From Acidobacteriaceae bacterium (GTDB taxonomy: Bacteria; Acidobacteriota; Terriglobia; Terriglobales; Acidobacteriaceae): a stretch of 64,000 bases of DNA. The DNA lies in NCBI GenBank assembly GCA_003134815.1, contig PLCO01000063.1, positions 62,001 through 126,000 of the forward strand, given 5' to 3'. Under the pieces are notes generated by a model that worked only from the letters and a program-made list of their open reading frames with translations, had not been told where the DNA came from and did no database searches. A program made the position numbers and the translations under genes. This document shows, piece after piece, positions 18,668 through 29,336 of the stretch. The first letter of the stretch is position 1, and every line of letters begins with the position of its first letter.

Positions 18668-18931
18668 AAGGGAATCTCCCGGTAGTGAGGAATTTAAATT
18701 GGATTCGTGAGACGACCGAATCGACTTCCGCGCCTGAGGCTAGCAGCCGTAGGTGAACGCGAGATTAAAGGACAGGGAAAAAATCGCGCGTGGGATTCGG
18801 CCTGCCTGTGACGAGACGAGCGACGGACAATTCGCGTCCGCTGCTCCAGTCTTTCTGTTCCCTGTTTCCTACCGGAGTTCGAGCGAAGGGTCTTGATCGT
18901 TGGGGCGGCTCGGTCCTTGCTTCGCTCGTCC

Positions 18932-18966
18932 CTGATCACTGACCCCTGAAACCTGATCACTGGATT
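18932..18966. repeat. Five-unit 7-bp array flush with a stop codon
   Basis: CTGATCA, CTGACCC, CTGAAAC, CTGATCA, CTGGATT in strict register; the next base (18967) is the first base of the stop codon of the adjacent minus-strand gene. Thirty-six bases of this array and its edge recur exactly at 20490-20525. Confidence 0.92.
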
Positions 18967-20313
18967 TCAGTCGTCGTCCGGCGGGCCGCTCGGTTTTTCT
19001 TTGATCAGTGCGTCCGCCGTCGTTTTGGTCGTAATCAAAATAAACGGCCGCGCCTTCTGTGTGTAATCGAAGCAGTCGGCAAAGTCGTCCGCGGTCGCAT
19101 CGCGCGCGCCCAGGTTCCCCAGCCCCCAGTTGTGCTCGATGAATGCGATGAAGCCACTGGCTTCGTGCTCCTGGTGCGAAATGTAGGCCTGCTTCGCGTA
19201 GGGCGATACCACGAGAACCGGAACGCGGAATCCAGGCCCCATGGCATCGACCGTGGGCGGCAGGACATGGTCGTACCAGCCGCCCCAGTCATCCCAGGTG
19301 ATGAAGATCGCTGTTGAATTCCAGAATTTGCTCAAGCCGACGGCGTTGACGACAGCTGCCACCCAGTCCGGCCCTTCAGCGCTGCCGGTTCCGGGATGAT
19401 CGGAGTGCAGGTAGTCGGGAGTCACCCACGTCACCTCCGCCAGGTGACCGTTCTGGACATCGGTGAGGAACTGGGTCTGCGGATAGATCACGTTCGCGTT
19501 CCAGTCGGCTCCGTAGCGAATATGGCGGATAGCATCATAGGCCGAACCGACGATCAGGGGATTAGTGCTCGCCGACGCGTAGTAGCGCCAGCTCATCCCT
19601 TTTGCGTCGAGCAGGTCGGCCGCCGTCGCGTAGTCCCAGCAGGGAAAGACGCCGGGAAGAAGGTCGGTGCCATCAGGCCCGAGCACAGGAACAGTCGTTC
19701 CCGCGGGCGCGTCGCAACCCCAGTAATCGCTGTCGGGAGCCTCGGTGGCCAAGCCCGATTGCCCGGCAATCATATACAGATGCGCGGGAAAGCTGGGGCC
19801 GGTGTTCGACTGGAACATGCGATCGCCGAGCACGTATTGCTGGGCCATGGTCCAATACGCCTGAATTTCGTCGTGGGGAACGTAGGCGTAGGCGAACGTG
19901 GGCGGATTCATGTTGCTGCGCGCAAAGCCATCCATCTTGCCGTTGTCCAGGTCCTGCCACCAGCCCGGGTGCGAGTGGTCGAGATCGCGCGGGTCGGCGA
20001 GCGAAATGGGCACAAGTGGAACAGGCGTCCCGAGGCTCATTCCCACCTGCACCGAATCGGCGCCCGGAAAGCCGTTGAACAAGTTGTCGAAGCTGCGGTT
20101 CTCCTGCATCACCACCACGACGTACTGGATGGGCGAACCGGCTACGGGTGAGACTGTAGGCGAGCCCGAATTTAAAGTCGCCTTGCAACCAGCAAGCGAG
20201 CAAAGGGGCACAAGGATCGCTGCGCTGAGAATCAACAAAGCGGAAGCGCGCTTCCGATGCACGAACATCGCAACCGATACGATTGGTGTCGATCGCAAAT
20301 GTCCTGTGCCCAT
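18967..20313 (-). CDS. Phosphoesterase-family lipoprotein (copy 1)
   Basis: Member of the phospholipase C/acid phosphatase-like phosphoesterase family. The metal-site motif MQENRSFDNLFNGFPGAD is present near the N-terminus, followed by GDRMFQSNTGPSFPAHLYMIAGQSG, WRYYA, FITWDDWGGWYDHV, and GFRVPVLVVSPYA. A signal of the lipoprotein type ends in CSLAGC, so the enzyme is probably anchored outside the cytoplasmic membrane. ATG 20313 follows GGGGA; starts at 20385 or 20268 are also possible. Substrate is unknown: phosphate ester or phospholipid hydrolysis is inferred from the family. Tandem paralogue of the next gene. Confidence 0.88.
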   Translation of the reverse strand: MGTGHLRSTPIVSVAMFVHRKRASALLILSAAILVPLCSLAGCKATLNSGSPTVSPVAGSPIQYVVVVMQENRSFDNLFNGFPGADSVQVGMSLGTPVPLVPISLADPRDLDHSHPGWWQDLDNGKMDGFARSNMNPPTFAYAYVPHDEIQAYWTMAQQYVLGDRMFQSNTGPSFPAHLYMIAGQSGLATEAPDSDYWGCDAPAGTTVPVLGPDGTDLLPGVFPCWDYATAADLLDAKGMSWRYYASASTNPLIVGSAYDAIRHIRYGADWNANVIYPQTQFLTDVQNGHLAEVTWVTPDYLHSDHPGTGSAEGPDWVAAVVNAVGLSKFWNSTAIFITWDDWGGWYDHVLPPTVDAMGPGFRVPVLVVSPYAKQAYISHQEHEASGFIAFIEHNWGLGNLGARDATADDFADCFDYTQKARPFILITTKTTADALIKEKPSGPPDDD

Positions 20314-20493
20314 GGGTCCCCGCTCGAACTTCGATCGCGCTGTCGGCAATCGCCAACGCTCCGATGGTAGCGGAGCCGGAGGCATAGGTTGTCAGTAGCT
20401 TGTAACCAGCGGGACAAAATGATGAATAGACGTCGCTGCGTAACGCTGACAGGGCTTCCAGGGGCGGTCACTCAGTCCCGGTTTCTCTCGTCC

Positions 20494-20528
20494 CTGATCA
20501 CTGACCCCTGAAACCTGATCACTGTTTC
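20494..20528. repeat. Five-unit 7-bp array flush with a stop codon (second copy)
   Basis: CTGATCA, CTGACCC, CTGAAAC, CTGATCA, CTGTTTC; the stop codon of the next minus-strand gene starts at 20529. It lies 1562 bp from the equivalent array at 18932, at the same distance as the two gene ends. Confidence 0.92.
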
Positions 20529-21896
20529 TCAGTCGTCGTCGGGCGGCCCGCTGTCTTCTTCGCGGATGATTTGCTCCGCCGTCAACTTTGTGGGAACCGG
20601 CGTAAAGTTCGGCGGCTTTTGCGTGTAGTCGAAGCAATCGCTGAATGCGTCGGCTCCCTTGTCGCGCGCGCCCAGAGTGCCCAGATCGAAGTTATATTCG
20701 ATGAACTTGATGAACCCGGCGGCCTCATGGTTGCGATGGGTAACATACCCATGCTTCGTGTAGGGCGAGACGATGAGCAGCGGAACACGGAATCCGGGCC
20801 CCATTGCGTCAACCTTGGGCGGAGCCACATGGTCGTACCAACCGCCCCAGTCATCCCATGAGATAAAGATCGCGGTCGAGTTCCAATAAGGACTGTTGCC
20901 GATGGCGTTCACGATCGATGCGATCCAGGCCGGCCCCTCGCTCCCCGATCCGGGATGGTCGGAGTGTGCAAAATCGGGAACGATCCACGTCACCTGCGCC
21001 AGCTCGCCATGCTGGATGTCGACCAGCACTCTGCGCGACGGGGAGATCACATTCTGCTCCCAGTCTTTACCGAATCGAATGTGCCGGACAGCCTGATATG
21101 CCGACAGGACATAGTAATTGTCGCCGCTCCCCGGCGCGTAATAGCGCCACGTCACGCCCTTCTCATCCAGCAGATCGGCCGTCGTCACGTAATCGAAGCA
21201 CGGATAAACACCGGGAAGCTCCGCGCCATTCGGCCCCATGAGCGCGGCCGTCGTTCCGGGAGCCGCGTCGCAGCCCCACACTGAGCCGGTAGGATTTTCA
21301 GCCACGTTTCCCGATTGCCCGGCAATCATGTACTGGTGCGCCACAAAGCTCGGGCCGGTGTTGGACTGGAACATCCTGTCGCCGAGCACATATTGATGGG
21401 CCAGCGCCCAGTACTCTTCCACATCCTTTTCTGGAACAAACGAATACGGCAGATTCGACCCGCTCTCCGCGAATCCATCCATGTTGCCGTGGTCGTAATC
21501 TTCCATCCAGCGCTTGTGGCTGTGGCTCAGGTCGCGCGAATCGCCGAGCGACACGGCAGAAAGCGGAACCAGCTCGCTTCCGCTCATTCCCCCCTGTACT
21601 GTATCGGCGCCGGGAAATCCGTTGAACAGATTGTCGAAGCTGCGGTTCTCCTGCATGATGATGACGATGTGCTGAATGGGTGAACCGGCGATGGGAGGGA
21701 CCGTGCTTTCAGGCACTGCCGGCGATGGACCCAATACGATCGAACCACCGCACCCGATGAGCCCTGAAAGCAGCCATGTGCCTGCCGCTACGAAAATCGC
21801 GATCGACAGGCCTATGTACAGCCGCCGGCCCTTCAGGGACTTCAGCACTCTCACCGGTCTTGAATTTTTCCTGGCCATCCTCAACCACAGCCGCAT
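20529..21896 (-). CDS. Phosphoesterase-family lipoprotein (copy 2)
   Basis: Paralogue of the downstream gene, 455 residues, with the same block order: MQENRSFDNLFNGFPGADTV, GDRMFQSNTGPSF, WRYYAPGSGDNYY, FISWDDWGGWYDHVAPP, GFRVPLLIVSPYTKHGYV, and the same acidic C-terminus GPPDDD. A basic cytoplasmic N-terminus precedes a hydrophobic helix ending in the lipobox GLIGC. The pair clearly arose by tandem duplication. As for copy 1, the family hydrolyses phosphate esters or phospholipids; the actual substrate cannot be read from sequence. Confidence 0.88.
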   Translation of the reverse strand: MRLWLRMARKNSRPVRVLKSLKGRRLYIGLSIAIFVAAGTWLLSGLIGCGGSIVLGPSPAVPESTVPPIAGSPIQHIVIIMQENRSFDNLFNGFPGADTVQGGMSGSELVPLSAVSLGDSRDLSHSHKRWMEDYDHGNMDGFAESGSNLPYSFVPEKDVEEYWALAHQYVLGDRMFQSNTGPSFVAHQYMIAGQSGNVAENPTGSVWGCDAAPGTTAALMGPNGAELPGVYPCFDYVTTADLLDEKGVTWRYYAPGSGDNYYVLSAYQAVRHIRFGKDWEQNVISPSRRVLVDIQHGELAQVTWIVPDFAHSDHPGSGSEGPAWIASIVNAIGNSPYWNSTAIFISWDDWGGWYDHVAPPKVDAMGPGFRVPLLIVSPYTKHGYVTHRNHEAAGFIKFIEYNFDLGTLGARDKGADAFSDCFDYTQKPPNFTPVPTKLTAEQIIREEDSGPPDDD

Positions 21897-22248
21897 AAAT
21901 CTGGCGCAAGAAGGCGCTTAATCCCTGGGCACTTATGTGATCTTACTCACGCGTTGACATTTCTGTAACATTTCTTAGGATACGTTTCTGGAGTCTTTGG
22001 TTTCCGCCCCGCGGTTACCTCCGACGCCGCGGGAGCCATCCTTAACCTCTAATTTTCAGCAGCTTACGGCCAATTGTTGATCTTCTGCCGAGAAGATCGC
22101 GTGTTGGGAATCATCGTGGGCGCGTCAGCGCAGGCGTCCCCATGGCGCGATCACGGACCGGCGACTTCCAAGTCCCATTCTTGATTTGCAGTTTCAGATG
22201 TAAAATTTGGTCGTTCTCAAGAATGTGTCAATCACTGGGGGTATCCGC
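21897..22248 (+). promoter_or_regulatory. Divergent intergenic region with a sigma-70-like promoter
   Basis: Exact TTGACA at 21954-21959, a 16-bp spacer and TAGGAT at 21976-21981 form a good plus-strand promoter. The next plus-strand start is 270 bp downstream, which leaves a long untranslated leader. Within it I see GC-rich segments (CCCCGCGG, GCCGCGGG near 22005-22035) that could pair, but no riboswitch I can name. Confidence 0.5.
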
Positions 22249-23370
22249 ATGTCTCGCTGGGCTGATATCAATCCTTCGCGAAGGCTGGCAATCATCGCTG
22301 CACTCATGGCGGTATTTGCACTCGTTCGCAATCTTCCCGCGCAGGCTAAGCCGGGCGAACCCACCGATCCCAAAGCGCGCAAGACCTTTGCCGGTGCCGC
22401 CGATTGGGAAAAGCATGGCAACAAGAGCGCCGCGATCGACGACTACCGCAAGGCCAACAAGCAGGATGATGGTCATTGTCCGGAGTGTCTCATTCGCGCC
22501 TACTCACTCGCAGTGGAGATCGGCGACTACAAAGACGCTGAAAGCATCGCGCGAGACTTGCTCCCATTGGCGCAATCGGACAAAGAACGTGCGGGCATTC
22601 ATTTCCGGATAGCGGCGGCGCTCGAGCGAGAAGGCACTGAGAACAAGAAAGACAAGTTCTTCTTGGACAGTTGCGACGAGTACAAGATCGCCCTATCGCT
22701 GAACCCTGAGCTAGCTGAAGCGCTCTACGGCTTGGGCGAGTCCCTGTCGTATCTCCATCAGGGCGACGCGGCACGTGCGGAGTTCGCCGCCTTCCTCAAA
22801 CGGGCCGCGCTGGATTCGCCCCTTCGCGAACGAGCGGCTCGGTACGTGCAGCGCCCTGAGCTGGCGCGGGCCAGGATGGCTCCTCCCTTCTCATTGACCA
22901 CAATCGACGGTCGGCACATCTCGATGGACGGCCTTGCGGGCAAAGTCGTCCTCATCGACTTCTGGGCCACATGGTGTGGGCCGTGCCGTGAGGCGCTGCC
23001 TCACGTTCGCGATATCGCGCGGAAGTTTCAAGGCCAGCCTTTCGTCGTGCTCAGCGTGAGCCTCGACGACGACGATGCCAAATGGAAAGACTTCGTGAAC
23101 AAGAACGAGATGACCTGGCTGCAATACCGCGACGGAAAATGGACCGGGCCAATTGCAACCCGGTTTGACGTGAAGGCTATCCCTGCAACGTTTTCAATCG
23201 ATGCCGATGGCGTGCTTGAGGATCAGCACGTTGGTGATGCGGACATTGAAGGCCGGCTGAAGAAGATGATCTCCCATGCCGTCGAAGTCCAAAACAACAC
23301 GCAGGCGCCCTCGATTGCCCCATCGGTTTCCAGCAGCGGAGGCAGCGGAGCCTCGGGAATCGTAAATTGA
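22249..23370 (+). CDS. Exported TPR-thioredoxin (TlpA-like) protein
   Basis: Protein of 373 residues. Order: N-terminal hydrophobic signal or anchor (residues 10-27), a helical region of TPR-like repeats (about 45-200; for example YGLGESLSYLHQGDAARAEF), then a TlpA/thioredoxin fold with the redox motif WCGPC at 242-246 and the cis-Pro region AIPATFSIDADG. Such proteins reduce or exchange disulfides outside the cytoplasm. ATG 22249 is preceded by GGGGG; an upstream TTG at 22207 is less likely. A Gln/Ser-rich tail ends the protein. Monocistronic. Confidence 0.88.
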   Translation: MSRWADINPSRRLAIIAALMAVFALVRNLPAQAKPGEPTDPKARKTFAGAADWEKHGNKSAAIDDYRKANKQDDGHCPECLIRAYSLAVEIGDYKDAESIARDLLPLAQSDKERAGIHFRIAAALEREGTENKKDKFFLDSCDEYKIALSLNPELAEALYGLGESLSYLHQGDAARAEFAAFLKRAALDSPLRERAARYVQRPELARARMAPPFSLTTIDGRHISMDGLAGKVVLIDFWATWCGPCREALPHVRDIARKFQGQPFVVLSVSLDDDDAKWKDFVNKNEMTWLQYRDGKWTGPIATRFDVKAIPATFSIDADGVLEDQHVGDADIEGRLKKMISHAVEVQNNTQAPSIAPSVSSSGGSGASGIVN

Positions 23371-23745
23371 TTCGCGCTCGTACCATCTTAGGCGGAGCCC
23401 TCCGCGACAGCACGGGTCGAAGAACGTACCACACCTCGACCATTTCGGACAAGACTTGCAATTCCGCCGAATGCCCCGTACTATCCGCAGTAGAAACCGG
23501 CCTGCAAAGCAGGTGGGTGGTCAACGCTGGTTGAACCAACATTCAATGAACAGGGGCTCGACTCGACAATCGGTTCTGTGTGCAGTGTCCGCCAGTCCGG
23601 AATGCCTAATGAACCGCGGAGAGCTCCACCGTCTGAGGACGGGTTCACCGGCGCATCAGCCACGGCCCAGCGGGTCGGATTCTACTTCTCTCGTTCCCAG
23701 CCGCAGTGCCTCCTCTCGCGGATCCAATCCCGTATCCTGACCTAA
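23371..23745. other. Intergenic region without recognisable content
   Basis: I see no gene, tRNA or strong hairpin in these 375 bp. Short open frames on both strands lack ribosome-binding sites and show no recognisable protein pattern. The lgt promoter is expected here. Confidence 0.4.
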
Positions 23746-24624
23746 GTGCATCCAGTTCTCTTCCATATCGGATCGCTTGTGGTCCCGTCCTACGGCGCGA
23801 TCACCGCGCTCGGAGTGCTCCTCGCGCTTGTCCTGGCGCAGCGCGCTGCCTACCTCGTCGGCGTCGACGCCGCCAAAGTCTGGAATCTCTGCATCCTGAG
23901 CCTGTTTGCCGCGCTCGTCGCCGCGCGACTGCTTCTGGTCGCGGCCAACTGGAGTGCCCTTCGCAGCCATCCCGCATGGTTGCTCGGTTTGGGGATGGTG
24001 CATCACCCGCTGCTGGCCTGCGTGGGCGTGCTCGCCGGAGCGGGCTGCGCCGCCTGGCACGCGCGGAAGAGCAAACTTCCCTTTCGCGCCACTGCCGACG
24101 CGCTCGCCCCGCCGATTGCCGCAGGCCTGGTCTTCGAGCAACTGGGCGCGCTGGCAGCCGGCTCCGGTTACGGGGTTGAAGCGAGTCCCAATGTCGGCTG
24201 GGCGGTCACTTACTCGAATCCCCTCGCCGCCATCTGGAGCGGCACACCGCTCGGCGTTCCCCTGCATCCCGTGCAGGCCTATGCGGCGCTCGCGTTTTTC
24301 GCGCTGGCCGCATTGCTTTGGGTCTGGCTGCCGCTTGAGCGCCGACGGGGAGACGTGGCAGGCCTCGGCCTGATGGGCGCAGGAGTGGCAATTTACCTCA
24401 CGGAAATATGGCGAGACTGGACCGGACGAGAATTGATTGGCCGCGGCACGCTCTTTCACGGCTTTATCGACGGGCCCCAGATCGCCGCCGTCTTTCTCGT
24501 GCTCGCCGGCGCGCTGCTTCTGCGCGAGACCAAAATCGTCCCACGTGACGACAATGCCGCGCCGTCCGTCGCCGAGCAAACCTCTCTCAACGCGCCCTCT
24601 TCCGAGAACCGAGGCCCGGCATGA
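23746..24624 (+). CDS. lgt: Prolipoprotein diacylglyceryl transferase-like protein
   Basis: Polytopic membrane protein of 292 residues starting at GTG. The Lgt framework is visible: HPVLFHIGSLVVPSYG at the N-terminus, the motif PLHPVQAYAAL (family HPtQlYE), and YLTEIWRDWTGRE near the end (family TE.fR). Lgt adds diacylglycerol to the lipobox cysteine of exported lipoproteins, several of which are encoded nearby. The central signature GRxGNFxNxE is not recognisable; the equivalent region reads AAGSGYGVEASPN. It may be a divergent Lgt or a paralogue with another acceptor. Stop overlaps the next start as ATGA. Confidence 0.75.
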   Translation: MHPVLFHIGSLVVPSYGAITALGVLLALVLAQRAAYLVGVDAAKVWNLCILSLFAALVAARLLLVAANWSALRSHPAWLLGLGMVHHPLLACVGVLAGAGCAAWHARKSKLPFRATADALAPPIAAGLVFEQLGALAAGSGYGVEASPNVGWAVTYSNPLAAIWSGTPLGVPLHPVQAYAALAFFALAALLWVWLPLERRRGDVAGLGLMGAGVAIYLTEIWRDWTGRELIGRGTLFHGFIDGPQIAAVFLVLAGALLLRETKIVPRDDNAAPSVAEQTSLNAPSSENRGPA

Positions 24625-25673
24625 GTACCGGCCGCAGCCCGAGTCTCGTCCGCACCATCGACGCACCTGCTGAGGCTAAAGGCCAGCGTCTTGACGCCTT
24701 CCTTGCCGGGCAACTCGAGGGCATAAGCCGTTCGCGCGTGCAGTTGCTTATCGACCAGGGCGACGTGCTGGTGAATGGCACCCGCGAGAAGGCCTCACTC
24801 AAGCTGCGCGGCGGCGAGCAGATCGTCATCACCGGCGATCCGCATCCCGCGCCGCTCAAGGCCGTGCCGGAGGCGATCCCGCTCGATATTGTCTACGAGG
24901 ATTCTGACCTGGCCGTGGTCAACAAGCCGGCAGGGATGATGGTGCATGCAGGCTCGGGCCAGAACGACTCCGCGCGCAGCGGCGGAACGCTCGTCAATGC
25001 CCTGCTCCACCGCTTCAATGCGCTCTCATCCACTGGCGGCGTGCTGCGCCCCGGCATCGTCCACCGCCTCGACAAAAGCACCAGCGGGCTGATCATCGTC
25101 GCCAAAAACGACCGCGCTCACGCTGCTCTCGGAGCAATGTTTTCCAGCCGCAGCGTACAAAAAACTTACATCGCGCTGGTTCACGGGTCTCTCCAGAAAG
25201 AAAAAGGCACTATCACCGCCGCGGTCAGCCGCGATCCCGTCCGCCGCACGCGCATGACCACCCGGCCCAGCGAAAATGCCCGCTCGGCGGTGTCGCACTA
25301 CAAGGTAATGCGGCGCCTGGCGACGCGCTTCGGCAAATTCACGCTAGTCGAAGTGCGCATCGAGACCGGCCGCACGCACCAGATCCGCGTGCACATGGCT
25401 TCCATCGGCCACCCCGTCGTGGGCGACACGCTTTATGGCGGCGTTGCGCAATTCACCGAGCAAGACGCTGCGCAGACGACGAGCCCAACCCGCAGCTCGA
25501 CCCGCAACTCGACCCGCAAGAAATCAGAACTCGAGCGGCTGAAGCTCAGCCGTAACTTTCTCCACTCGGCAAAGCTCGAATTCGCGCAACCCATCACAGG
25601 TAAGCCCCTTCACCTTGAGGCGCCGCTGCCCGCGGAACTGACCGACTTCCTTAGCCGCCTCGAATCCGTCTAA
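24621..25673 (+). CDS. rluD: RluA/RluD-family pseudouridine synthase
   Basis: Enzyme of 350 residues that converts uridine to pseudouridine in RNA. An N-terminal S4 RNA-binding domain (GQRLDAFLAGQL...VQLLIDQGDVLVNG) is followed by the catalytic domain with VVNKPAGMMVH and the signature HRLDKSTSGLI holding the catalytic Asp, then ETGRTHQIRVHMASIGHPVVGD. The layout matches RluD (23S rRNA positions 1911/1915/1917), although the substrate cannot be proved. Near the C-terminus a Thr/Ser/Arg stretch (TRSSTRNSTRKK) encoded by a 12-bp direct repeat is inserted before the last family block. Overlaps lgt by 4 bp. Confidence 0.92.
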   Translation: MSTGRSPSLVRTIDAPAEAKGQRLDAFLAGQLEGISRSRVQLLIDQGDVLVNGTREKASLKLRGGEQIVITGDPHPAPLKAVPEAIPLDIVYEDSDLAVVNKPAGMMVHAGSGQNDSARSGGTLVNALLHRFNALSSTGGVLRPGIVHRLDKSTSGLIIVAKNDRAHAALGAMFSSRSVQKTYIALVHGSLQKEKGTITAAVSRDPVRRTRMTTRPSENARSAVSHYKVMRRLATRFGKFTLVEVRIETGRTHQIRVHMASIGHPVVGDTLYGGVAQFTEQDAAQTTSPTRSSTRNSTRKKSELERLKLSRNFLHSAKLEFAQPITGKPLHLEAPLPAELTDFLSRLESV

Positions 25674-25854
25674 TCTTCGGGCTTCGATTCCAGGCAGCTC
25701 GCCCTCTCCGTGTTTGCTTCCCAGGTGCGCCGCCTCGGGGTTCGATCCCTTAATTCTCGATCTGCGCCCACTTTCGGTTTTGCTGACAAAAGTACCCGGA
25801 GTGTCAATCCCCATTGCCCTTTTGCAAGCACTGCGATTGCTAGAATAGGACGTG

Positions 25855-26952
25855 ATGAACACACAGCTTCCCACGCCTCAGTCCACTGCATCAGCGAGGC
25901 TGCGGCGTTTTTCTTCGCCCGCTTTGGCGATTGCCTTTGCCTGCTCCGCTGCGTTTGCCCAACAGCCTGCGCCCGCTGCGGCCCCACCGGCGGCTCAGCC
26001 CGCCGCACAGCGTGCGCCGCAAGCCACGCCACAAACCGCGCAACAAGCCGCGCCAAAAGCCACTCCTGCCGCGCCACAGGCAGCTCCAGGACCGGGGTCA
26101 AATACCGATAACGGCGCGCCGACCCTCCATGTGGGCGTCAACGAAGTCAGCCTCATCTTTACCGTCACTGACAAGCATGGGCACTACATCGCCAACCTAA
26201 GCCAGAACGACTTTGCTCTCCTCGACAACCAGAAGGCGCCTGAGCGCGTAAATTCCTTTCACCAGCAGATCAACCTTCCGCTGCGCGTGGGCCTCCTCAT
26301 TGACGCCAGCACTTCCATCCGCTCCCGTTTCCAGTTTGAGCAACAATCGGCCACTGCTTTTCTGCTCGATGTGCTAAAGGCAAAGAGCGACCGCGCCTTC
26401 GTCATGGGATTCGATGTAACGCCGACCGTCACCGCGGATTGGACCAACGATCAGGACGCTCTGGAGACCGGCGTCAATAAGCTCGAGCCCGGCGGCGGCA
26501 CCGCGCTCTTTGACGCCGTTTATGTCGCCTGCCGCGACAAGCTCGGTACCTCGCGCGGCCCTGAGCCCGTCCGCAAAGCCATCATCCTCATCTCCGACGG
26601 CGAAGACAATCAAAGCCGCGTTTACATCTCTGAAGCGATCAAGGAATGCGAGCGCGCCGAGACCATCATCTATGCCATCAGCACCAACTGGACCCCCAGC
26701 CGCGGCAACGGCGACAAGATTCTGCAAGAGCTCGCGGAAGAAACCGGCGGCGAAGTTTTCTTCCCGCCCTCCGTGGAAGAGATGTCAAGCAGCTTCAAGG
26801 ACATTGAGGAAGAGTTGCGCAGCCAGTACGCGCTGGTCTACACGCCCGCCGATTTCAAAACCGACGGCTCCTACCGGACGATTTACCTCTACTGTTACGA
26901 CCGCAAGTACACCGTTCGCGCCAAGAAGGGCTATTTCGCAACCGGTAAGTAA
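25855..26952 (+). CDS. Exported VWA-domain protein, acidobacterial VWFA-related type
   Basis: Protein of 366 residues with a signal peptide ending near AAFAQQ, an Ala/Pro/Gln-rich linker of about 60 residues, then a segment FTVTDKHGHYIANLSQNDFALLDN typical of the acidobacterial VWFA-related family, and a von Willebrand A domain. The MIDAS metal site begins with DASTS, and the third ligand region ISDGED is visible. Such proteins bind partner proteins or metal outside the cell; the partner is unknown. A GTG directly precedes the ATG chosen. The gene ends convergently with ligA. Confidence 0.85.
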   Translation: MNTQLPTPQSTASARLRRFSSPALAIAFACSAAFAQQPAPAAAPPAAQPAAQRAPQATPQTAQQAAPKATPAAPQAAPGPGSNTDNGAPTLHVGVNEVSLIFTVTDKHGHYIANLSQNDFALLDNQKAPERVNSFHQQINLPLRVGLLIDASTSIRSRFQFEQQSATAFLLDVLKAKSDRAFVMGFDVTPTVTADWTNDQDALETGVNKLEPGGGTALFDAVYVACRDKLGTSRGPEPVRKAIILISDGEDNQSRVYISEAIKECERAETIIYAISTNWTPSRGNGDKILQELAEETGGEVFFPPSVEEMSSSFKDIEEELRSQYALVYTPADFKTDGSYRTIYLYCYDRKYTVRAKKGYFATGK

Positions 26953-27075
26953 TCCAGGCAGCACCAAATCGTCAAGCGGATACTTGAGCGCGGCCATCGC
27001 CGCGCCGCGCAACAGCAGCGCCGCGCCTGCGTCGAATGTTGCCCCGTCCAGCAATTGAGTTTTGCGCGCAGAGCA

Positions 27076-29178
<2,103 letters not shown>

Positions 29179-29197
29179 TTATAGTGATCCGCGCACC

Positions 29198-29336
29198 TGA
29201 CTCCGCTAACTTGCCGACGCGCTGACGGCCTGCCTCGGTTAACCGCGCCAACTCGCTAACTCGCCATGTGCGCGTAGCGCACGCCAACTCGCCTGCTTGC
29301 TAGCTCCGCTAACTCCGCAAACCCCGCTAGCTCCGC
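29198..29336. repeat. Composite repeat cluster between ligA and the M3 peptidase gene
   Basis: Contains one copy of the hairpin unit (GTGCGCGTAGCGCAC near 29267) flanked by CTAACTCGC/CCAACTCGC words, then 9-bp units CTAGCTCCG, CTAACTCCG, CTAGCTCCG. The last unit ends flush with the stop codon of the M3 peptidase gene at 29337. Confidence 0.8.

Noticed and set aside
25679-25780. GTTCGATCC-like word suggesting a tRNA T-arm
   Set aside because: No acceptor stem or other arms can be drawn around it.
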